A DNA stretch of 9,816 bases, from contig JAJBVQ010000115.1 of the NCBI GenBank assembly GCA_020859745.1, forward strand, positions 1-9,816, read 5' to 3'. This DNA is from Rikenellaceae bacterium. GTDB taxonomy: Bacteria; Bacteroidota; Bacteroidia; Bacteroidales; Rikenellaceae. The translations under genes and the position numbers were made by a program. How positions within the stretch are numbered: position 1 is the first letter of the stretch; each line of letters begins with the position of its first letter. Shown here piece by piece: positions 1 to 5,900 of this stretch. Below the pieces are notes generated by a model. The model was not told the DNA's origin. It worked only from the letters and a program-made list of their open reading frames with translations, and did not search any database.

Positions 1-27
1 TTTTCGTCTCCCCCTTCCGTATCCCCG

Positions 28-531
28 TCACTCCCGTACGCAGCGGACGGGAAGACCGGCGGCACGGGCGGCTCCCGCGTTCGCATAACTGATGGCAAGG
101 CGGCTCGAATACAGGTCATAAGCGGCTTTTTCCGTGGCGGTGGCAGACCAAATAAAGCCCAGTTCGCCGCCCCATGTCAGTTTGGAAGTCACCTCCTGCC
201 GGGCTCCACCCGAAGGATACCATGCCGTGCCGCCGTTCACGTTTTCCGGTCCGTAGATCCGTCCGTTTGTCGCCATGAGTGTGTTGTCTCCGTTCCAAAT
301 GCTATTTTCGACTGTGAAAGCGGCCCACAGGCTCCGTTCCTCAGTGCCGCCGCGCGGCACCCGCCAACCCACCGGACAGGGGTCGAAAAGGGTCTTTACC
401 CTATCGCGCCACAAAGAAGCGTTCTGCGGTTCTGTCCAGTCGCTCTGCGGTGCCGAGAAATAGAAGCCGGAGAGGTTGCGGATCGCAGCGCATCGAGCGA
501 TAACCTCCCGGTCGGCAGGGTTTTCCTGCCA
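28..531 (-). pseudogene. 5'-truncated remnant of a FISUMP-domain secreted/surface protein
   Basis: Reading leftward, the frame is open from a TAA at 532-534 down to a TGA at 28-30. It encodes about 167 residues ending in VRCVRE. Near the middle lies DPCPVGWRVPRGG, the hallmark of the Fibrobacter succinogenes major paralogous (FISUMP) domain, common at the C-terminus of Bacteroidetes surface lipoproteins and fimbrillin-like proteins. Upstream, AIRNLSGFYFSAPQSDW followed by ASLW also fits the usual '(S)IRNP.TFYY...W...LW' lead-in, so homology reaches at least to about position 490. Downstream, FIWSATATEKAAYDLY and GLPVRCVRE match the domain's usual ending ('WSST...A..L', 'G.PVRCVR'). No ATG lies in frame, and the only candidate start is a TTG at 412-414 inside the domain. 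The signal peptide, lipobox and N-terminal half are absent. I infer a decayed or deleted gene fragment; a long-range frameshift or a sequencing error near 530 is less likely, because the sequence beyond is AT-rich and non-coding. Confidence 0.72.
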
Positions 532-540
532 TTAAAACCC
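514..540. repeat. Two overlapping inverted repeats at the broken end of the FISUMP fragment
   Basis: GGCAGG at 514-519 pairs with CCTGCC at 525-530 (5-nt loop). GGGTTTT at 518-524 pairs with AAAACCC at 534-540 (9-nt loop). The arms overlap, so only one hairpin can form at a time. The site lies where the FISUMP reading frame is lost and upstream of the lgt -7 box, so it should not be in the lgt mRNA. It may be a leftover transcription stop or a deletion scar; its function is unknown. Confidence 0.4.
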
Positions 541-572
541 CCTGCGCGTGCCTCCAATCCGGTAAAAATGTG

Positions 573-580
573 TACTTTTG
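573..580 (+). promoter_or_regulatory. Probable lgt-pepE promoter, -7 box
   Basis: TACTTTTG at 573-580 matches the Bacteroidetes sigma-ABfr -7 consensus TAnnTTTG exactly. Transcription would start near 587, leaving a leader of about 34 nt that is AT-rich (CATTAATATTTAT) before the ATG at 621. That is typical for this phylum, which initiates with little use of Shine-Dalgarno pairing. I see no clear TTTG -33 element at the expected distance (about 548-555), so the call rests on the -7 box and its position. Confidence 0.5.
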
Positions 581-620
581 CCCCGTAAATCATTAATATT
601 TATCGGATAATCCCTCGTCT

Positions 621-1535
621 ATGACTCCGCTTTCCATCGTCTGGGACGCCAATCCCGTCGCCTTTTCTATCGGTTCGCTCGAAATAGCCTGGTACGGTAT
701 ATTGTGGGCCGTAGCTTTGCTGGCCGCCCTGTGGATATTCGCCCGGATGGTCAAACGCGAAGGGCTCGATCCCCGGCTGGTGGATTCCGGTTTCCTGTAC
801 GGCGTGCTGGCCACCATTATCGGGGCACGGCTGGGGCACTGCCTGTTCTATGAGCCGCAGGAGTATTTCCTGCATCCGTTCATGTCGGATTTCCCGTGGA
901 TCAAGATTCTCTACATCCGCGGGGGGGGACTTGCCAGCCACGGGGCGGCCATCGGGCTGCTGGTAGGGCTGTGGCTCTTTGCGCGGAAGTGGAAATTCCC
1001 CTATATCTGGATACTCGACCGCGTGGCGGTGATGGTGCCGCTGAGCGGCGCGCTGGTACGGCTGGGGAACCTGATGAACTCCGAAATCATCGGGGATCCC
1101 ACTTCGCTGCCGTGGGGCTTTTTGTTCGTCAGGTCTTACGAGTGGCAGGCGTTGTACGGGCCGGGCGTCTATCCCCCGGACGGGCTGGCTTGCCATCCGA
1201 CCCAGATTTACGAGGCGCTGGCCTATCTGGCGATCTTTTTCCTGCTGGCGCACCTCTACTGGCGCACGAAGCTGGCCGCGCAGAAGCGGGGTGTGATCTT
1301 CGGCCTGTTCCTGATCCTGCTGTTCGCCGTGCGGTTCCTGATCGAGTCGATCAAGCTGCCGCAGGAGGCGTGGGAGCAGGCGATGGCCCTGAACATGGGG
1401 CAGATACTCAGCATCCCGTTCATTATTGCGGGGGGGGCGATCCTGCTGTGGGCCCTGCGGCGTCCGGCCCAGCCGTACGAGAATATGCCGCTGGCGAAAA
1501 ACGCCCCGAAGAATATTCATAAAAAACGTAAATAA
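621..1535 (+). CDS. lgt: Prolipoprotein diacylglyceryl transferase (Lgt)
   Basis: Inner-membrane enzyme that moves a diacylglyceryl group from phosphatidylglycerol to the lipobox cysteine of prolipoproteins, the first step of lipoprotein maturation. The 304-residue protein is hydrophobic with about seven membrane segments. It carries the family blocks GARLGHCLFYEP (68-79), GGLASHGAAIG (102-112), RLGNLMNSEIIGD (147-159), CHPTQIYEAL (191-200) and VRFLIE (237-242). H107, R147, N150, G158, R238 and E242 line up with the essential E. coli residues H103, R143, N146, G154, R239 and E243. The ATG at 621 gives the normal short N-terminus before the first membrane segment. The protein ends in a basic tail (KKRK). 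pepE follows after 2 bp, so the two are very likely co-transcribed. Two 8-base G runs (921-928, 1430-1437) lie inside the gene. Confidence 0.97.
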   Translation: MTPLSIVWDANPVAFSIGSLEIAWYGILWAVALLAALWIFARMVKREGLDPRLVDSGFLYGVLATIIGARLGHCLFYEPQEYFLHPFMSDFPWIKILYIRGGGLASHGAAIGLLVGLWLFARKWKFPYIWILDRVAVMVPLSGALVRLGNLMNSEIIGDPTSLPWGFLFVRSYEWQALYGPGVYPPDGLACHPTQIYEALAYLAIFFLLAHLYWRTKLAAQKRGVIFGLFLILLFAVRFLIESIKLPQEAWEQAMALNMGQILSIPFIIAGGAILLWALRRPAQPYENMPLAKNAPKNIHKKRK

Positions 1536-1537
1536 CT

Positions 1538-2263
1538 ATGCGACTTCTCCTTATCAGCAATTCGACCAATGCGGGCGAAGCCTACCTGGAATACCCGAAA
1601 CGGAATATCGCCGATTTCCTGGCGGCCTCTTCCACCGCGGGCAATCGTGTGGATACGGTGCTGTTCGTGCCGTATGCGGCGGTAACGTTCAGCTATGACG
1701 ACTATCAGGCCAAGGTGGCGGCGCGGTTCGCGGAGTTCGGGGTGAAGGTCGATTCGGTGCATCGTTACGAAAATCCGGCCGAGGCGGTTCGGAAGGCGCA
1801 GGCGATCGTGGTCGGTGGGGGCAATACGTTCCACTTGGCCAAAACAATGCAGGACCAGGGGCTTTACGAGCCGATCTGCGAAGCGGTGATCGGCCGCGGT
1901 GTGCCGTATATCGGTTGGAGCGCAGGCTCGAACATGAGTTGTCCGACGATCTGTACGACCAACGATATGCCGATCGTGGAACCGCTGTCGTTCAAGGCGC
2001 TTAACCTCGTTCCGTTCCAGATCAACCCGCACTACCTGGACGCGCATCCGGACGGCCACGCGGGCGAGACTCGGGAGATGCGGATCGAGGAGTATATCGC
2101 GGCGAACAAGGGGATGAATGTGGCGGGCTTGCGCGAGGGGTGCATGCTGCTGGTTGAGGATGGTAAGATGTCGCTGATCGGTGAGCGGCCGCTGCGGCTG
2201 TTCCGCTACGGGCAGCCTCCGCGCGAACTTACAGCGGCAGACGACCTGTCGTTTTTACTGTAG
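1538..2263 (+). CDS. pepE: Dipeptidase E (alpha-aspartyl dipeptidase, family S51)
   Basis: Cytoplasmic serine peptidase that hydrolyses dipeptides with an N-terminal aspartate, feeding amino-acid recycling. The 241-residue length is near the family norm of about 230. The nucleophile motif GWSAGSN gives S128, NPHY gives H165 and LREG gives E200; D143 lies in TTND. These four are each shifted by exactly eight residues from the Salmonella PepE positions S120, H157, E192 and D135 as I remember them, so the catalytic set looks intact. GGGNTFHL (93-100) is the other conserved family block. The N-terminus MRLLLISNST is the usual first beta strand, which supports the ATG at 1538. The gene starts 2 bp after the lgt stop and is probably translated from the lgt message. 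No link to lipoprotein maturation is evident beyond co-transcription. Confidence 0.95.
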   Translation: MRLLLISNSTNAGEAYLEYPKRNIADFLAASSTAGNRVDTVLFVPYAAVTFSYDDYQAKVAARFAEFGVKVDSVHRYENPAEAVRKAQAIVVGGGNTFHLAKTMQDQGLYEPICEAVIGRGVPYIGWSAGSNMSCPTICTTNDMPIVEPLSFKALNLVPFQINPHYLDAHPDGHAGETREMRIEEYIAANKGMNVAGLREGCMLLVEDGKMSLIGERPLRLFRYGQPPRELTAADDLSFLL

Positions 2264-2323
2264 GTTTTATTGTTCAGTACCGCGCAAGCCGAATGAGAAC
2301 AGTTGAGTTTCCGCGTTAGCGGG

Positions 2324-2402
2324 CGGGCCGGACGCCTCCCCTCGGGAGGCCCGCAACAAGCCGCATTCGCGTCTTGATCGCACCTCCCGGGCGTCCGACC
2401 CG
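2324..2402. repeat. Long imperfect palindrome in the pepE-yraN spacer
   Basis: Outer arms 2324-2336 and 2390-2402 pair at 12 of 13 positions (CGGGcCGGACGCC with GGCGTCCGaCCCG). Inside, GGGAGG (2344-2349) pairs with CCTCCC (2383-2388), CAAG (2357-2360) with CTTG (2373-2376), and CGC (2362-2364) with GCG (2369-2371) closing an ATTC tetraloop, giving one extended hairpin of about 79 nt. An alternative local hairpin, GCCTCCC (2334-2340) with GGGAGGC (2344-2350) and a 3-nt loop, uses the same GGGAGG. A small hairpin, CCGC-GTTA-GCGG (2311-2322), sits just before it. No run of T follows, so it is not a standard intrinsic terminator. It may be an interspersed repeat, a 3'-end stabiliser of the lgt-pepE mRNA, or a small RNA. 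Confidence 0.6.
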
Positions 2403-2411
2403 ATAAGGTAA

Positions 2412-2419
2412 TAGTTTAG
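2412..2419 (+). promoter_or_regulatory. Weak candidate yraN -7 box
   Basis: TAGTTTAG at 2412-2419 differs from TAnnTTTG at one position and lies 21 nt before the yraN ATG at 2441. No TTTG -33 element is seen upstream, because the expected site falls inside the GC-rich palindrome. yraN could instead be reached by read-through from pepE. Confidence 0.25.
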
Positions 2420-2440
2420 TACAAAAAAACCTACGATAAA

Positions 2441-2830
2441 ATGGCGGAACATATCGACACCGGGTTGCGGGGCGAGGAGCTGGCGGCGGACTATCTGGCC
2501 GCCTGCGGGTGGCAGGTCGTCGGGCGCAGGTGGCGGGACGGCGGAACCGGAGGATCGGGGACAGACATCGACATCATCGCCCGCTCTCCCGACGGAGTGT
2601 ATCACTTCATCGAAGTCAAGACCCGCACACGTTCAGTTTTCCGGCATGGGGACTTTTCCCCCGAGGCCGCGGTGACGTCCGGGAAAGCGCAGCGAATGTT
2701 GCAGGCCGCCGAACGGTATATGGGCGCACAGGGCCTCGGCGGCGAGATCGCCGTCGATTTGGTAGCGGTGGTTCTGGAGAGCGGAACCGGAGAGCCGGAA
2801 GTGTGTTACTATCCGGACATCGTGCGGTAA
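2441..2830 (+). CDS. yraN: YraN/UPF0102 family protein (predicted PD-(D/E)XK-like fold)
   Basis: A 129-residue cytoplasmic protein of the YraN family, whose role is not firmly known. The fold resembles Holliday-junction resolvases and restriction endonucleases. The family pattern is clear: GLRGEELAADYLAACGW (8-24), RRWRD (29-33), TDIDIIA (41-47) and FIEVKTRT (56-63), followed by the helix KAQRMLQAAERYM (82-94). D44, E58 and K60 form the nuclease-like D...ExK set. The usual GEID is here TDID, a conservative Glu-to-Asp change (D42), preceded by a glycine-rich GGTGGSG loop. The ATG at 2441 gives the normal short N-terminus; no ribosome-binding site is visible, as expected in this phylum. The gene stands between a structured 177-bp spacer and the promoter region of the next gene, so it may be a single-gene unit. 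Confidence 0.9.
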   Translation: MAEHIDTGLRGEELAADYLAACGWQVVGRRWRDGGTGGSGTDIDIIARSPDGVYHFIEVKTRTRSVFRHGDFSPEAAVTSGKAQRMLQAAERYMGAQGLGGEIAVDLVAVVLESGTGEPEVCYYPDIVR

Positions 2831-2845
2831 CGGGGAAAAGTCAGG

Positions 2846-2872
2846 ACGGGTGTCGAAAAAAGAGCCCGTTTT
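2846..2872 (+). terminator. Weak terminator-like hairpin after yraN
   Basis: ACGGG at 2846-2850 pairs with CCCGT at 2865-2869 across a 14-nt loop and runs into TTTT (2869-2872). The stem is only 5 bp and the T-run short. It also overlaps the -33 element of the downstream promoter, so it may be fortuitous. Confidence 0.25.
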
Positions 2873-2899
2873 GCAATAGATATAAAAATGTTATCTTTG
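2870..2899 (+). promoter_or_regulatory. Promoter of the glycogen synthase/phosphorylase gene
   Basis: TTTG at 2870-2873 and TATCTTTG at 2892-2899 match the Bacteroidetes -33 (TTTG) and -7 (TAnnTTTG) elements, with 18 bp between them. This is the best-formed promoter in the window. The start point would be near 2906, giving a leader of about 70 nt before the ATG at 2975. Confidence 0.65.
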
Positions 2900-2910
2900 A
2901 AAATCTGCGC

Positions 2911-2930
2911 TTTCCGAAAATAATCGGAAA
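2911..2930 (+). promoter_or_regulatory. Perfect 7-bp inverted repeat in the glycan-gene leader
   Basis: TTTCCGA (2911-2917) and TCGGAAA (2924-2930) are exact inverted copies separated by AAATAA. The site begins about 12 nt after the -7 box, so it is either an operator just downstream of the start point or a leader hairpin. No T-run follows that would make it a terminator. The binding factor, if any, is unknown. Confidence 0.4.
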
Positions 2931-2974
2931 ATAGGGACAGACAAAACGAAAAAACGGAAACAACTCAATTCCAT

Positions 2975-5900
2975 ATGAGCGAAAATACACGACAGACACC
3001 CGACATGCTTTTCGAAGTAAGCTGGGAAGTATGTAACAAGATCGGCGGCATTCACACCGTCGTAGGTACCAAAGCGCTGACCGCTATAGAGCAGTTCGGC
3101 GACGACCACTACATCGTTATCGGGCCCGACCTGACCCGCGAGAACGACAATCCCGAGTTCGAAGAGGACCCCAACCTGCTCAAAGCGTGGCGCCAGATAG
3201 CCTACGCCGAAGGGCTGCGTATCCGCGTGGGACGCTGGAAAACCGTCAAGGGAACCCCCGTCGCCGTGCTGGTCAACTTCTCGGCCATCATGGGCCAGAA
3301 AGACCAGATACTGGCCAAGCTGTGGGAAGACTACAAAGTGGACTCCATCAGCGGGCAGTGGGACTACGTCGAACCCGTCCTGTTCGGCTGGGCCGCCGGG
3401 AAAGTGATCGAAAGCTACGTCAAATACCACAACGAGCCCGGCAAACATGCCGCGGCCCATTTCCACGAATGGATGACCGCCAGCGGCGGCCTCTACCTCC
3501 AGAAAGAGCGCCCCTCGATCGCTACGGTCTTCACGACCCACGCCACCGTCATCGGCCGGTCGATCGCCGGCAACGGCCTGCCGCTTTACAGCGGGCTGGA
3601 CTCTTTCAACGGGGACGACTTGGCGCGGCAGTTCGGCGTGACCGCCAAGCACTCCATCGAAAAGAGCGCCGCGCATAGCATGGACGCCTTTTCGACCGTC
3701 AGCGAGATCACCAAACGCGAGTGCAAAGCCCTGCTGGATGCCGACGTGTCGGTGGTGACCCCCAACGGATTCGAGGACGGGTTCGTATGGCAGGGGCAGG
3801 AGGCCGAGGACAAGAAGCGCGAGGCGCGCGACCTGATGATCCGCGTGGCCGAGGCCACGCTCGGCATCCAGTTGCAGAACGACCCGCTGATCGTTTCGAT
3901 CGGGGGACGTTACGAGTTCAAAAACAAAGGGATCGACGAATTCATCGACTCGCTGGGCGAACTGAACAACAACGACGGCTTGCAGCGGGATATTCTGGCC
4001 TATATCATGGTGCCGTGCTGGAACCACGGGCCGCGCCGGGACCTGCAAGGCATCCTGTCGGGCGACAAGGAGTGCTGCATGGACTACGCCGGCTCCCTGA
4101 ACACGACCCACTACCTCGGCGACCCGGACAACGACCCGGTGGTTAACCACCTCCGCGCCCGCGGCCTGCTGGGCAAAGGCAACCGCGTGCACACCGTCTT
4201 CGTGCCGAGCTACCTGAACGGCGACGACGGCATTTTCAACAAAACCTATTACGAACTGCTGGTGGGGATGGACGTAACCGTCTTCCCGTCGTACTACGAG
4301 CCGTGGGGCTACACGCCGCTGGAGAGCATCGCCTTCTCGGTGCCCACCGTGACCACCGACCTGGCCGGGTTCGGCCTGTGGGTGCAGCAGCATTCGAAAG
4401 ACGGCCACGAGGGCGTTACCGTCGTGCACCGCGACGACACCAACAGCCCGGAAGTGGTGGCGGCCATCGCACAGACCCTGACCGAATACGCCAATATGGG
4501 CGACGGCGATATGCAAAAACGCCGCGAATCGGCGCGGGAGATATCCAAGACCGCTTTGTGGTCGAACCTTTTCACCTACTACCTCGACCTCTACCAAATC
4601 GCTTTGCAGGCGGCTATGCGGCGCAGCGCGCGCACCTACACCGACGGCGGGGCTACCCACGAGCAGCTCAATTACATGCGCCAGCAGCTGTTGCTGGAGA
4701 GCAAACCGAACTGGACCCGGATGATGGTCGAAAGCTCGGTGCCGGAGCGGCTGCACCCGCTTGAGGCGTTGACCAAGAACCTCTGGTGGTCGTGGTACGA
4801 CCCGGCCCGTCAGCTCTTCGAGTCGATCGACCCGGAGCTGTGGAACAAAGTGGACCGCAACCCGATCGACCTGATCGACCAGCTCAACCTCAAAAAACTG
4901 CGCGAGCTGACCGAGAACGAGGAGTTCCTGGGGCGGATGGACGCGGTTTACGCCGAGTTTCAGAAATATATGGCGGCCAAGCCGAAAGACGCCCGGCCCA
5001 AGATCGCGTACTTTTCCATGGAGTACGGTTTGCACCATATGCTGAAAATCTATTCCGGCGGCTTGGGGATTCTGGCCGGGGACTACCTCAAGGAATCCTC
5101 CGACAAGAACGTGCCGATGACCGCGGTAGGGCTGTTGTATCGTTACGGGTACTTCACCCAGCGGCTGTCGGCGGCGGGCGATCAGGAGGCGAGCTACGAG
5201 CCGCAGGACTTCTTCAAGCTGCCGATCAGCCCGGTGCGCGACGCGCAGGGGAACTGGAAGACCGTCACGGTCAATTTCCCGGGACGCAAGGTCATCGCCA
5301 GAATCTGGAGGTGTGATGTGGGCAGGACCGAGCTCTACCTGATGGATACCGACCACGACCTGAACCAGCCGGAAGACCGCAGCGTGACGCACCACCTCTA
5401 TGGCGGCGACTGGGAGAACCGCCTCAAACAGGAGTTCCTGTTGGGGATCGGCGGTATCCGTTTGTTGAACACGCTGGGGATCGAGTCCGATATTTACCAC
5501 TGCAACGAGGGGCATGCGGCCTTTATCGGGCTGGAGCGGGTGCATAACCTGATCGCCGGGTACGACCTGAGCTTCTCCGAAGCGATGGAGTGCGTGCGCT
5601 CGTCGTCGCTGTTCACGACCCATACGCCGGTGCCGGCAGGGCACGACGCCTTCCCGGAAGATATGATCCGGCAGTATATGTCGCACTATCCCGACCGGCT
5701 GAAGATCACCTGGGAACAGTTCATCAACCTCGGCAAGACCAATCCGAACGACCCGAACGAGAAATTCTCGATGAGCGTGCTGGCCTCCAACATGTCGCAG
5801 GAGGTCAACGGGGTGAGCTGGCTGCACGGCGAGGTGAGCAAGGAGATCCTCAAAAACATATGGCCGGGCTACCTGCCCTGCGAGCTGCATATCGGTTACG

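Larger units (their letters stand above)
2269..2422. repeat. Imperfect 12-bp direct repeats flanking the pepE-yraN spacer
   Basis: ATTGTTCAGTAC at 2269-2280 and ATAGTTTAGTAC at 2411-2422 agree at 10 of 12 positions and bracket most of the non-coding gap, including the long palindrome. They could be a decayed target-site duplication or a repeated operator, or arise by chance. The right copy overlaps the weak yraN -7-like box. Confidence 0.3.

Noticed and set aside
396..593. A 65-codon minus-strand frame starting with ATG at 591-593, overlapping the FISUMP fragment
   Set aside because: It is out of frame with the FISUMP homology and has no family-like sequence. I considered it as the missing 5' end joined by a frameshift, but its residues do not resemble a signal peptide or FISUMP lead-in.
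600..1520. A 306-codon minus-strand open frame opposite lgt
   Set aside because: Again in register with the sense codons and a by-product of codon choice. The product is Pro/Gln/Arg/His-rich, without a recognisable motif.
2975..4600. Reading the N-terminal domain as an ordinary bacterial GT5 (GlgA) glycogen synthase
   Set aside because: The GT5 signature KTGGL is absent. HFHEW, TTHATVIGR, GRYEFKNKG and YYEPWGYTP are GT3 signatures.
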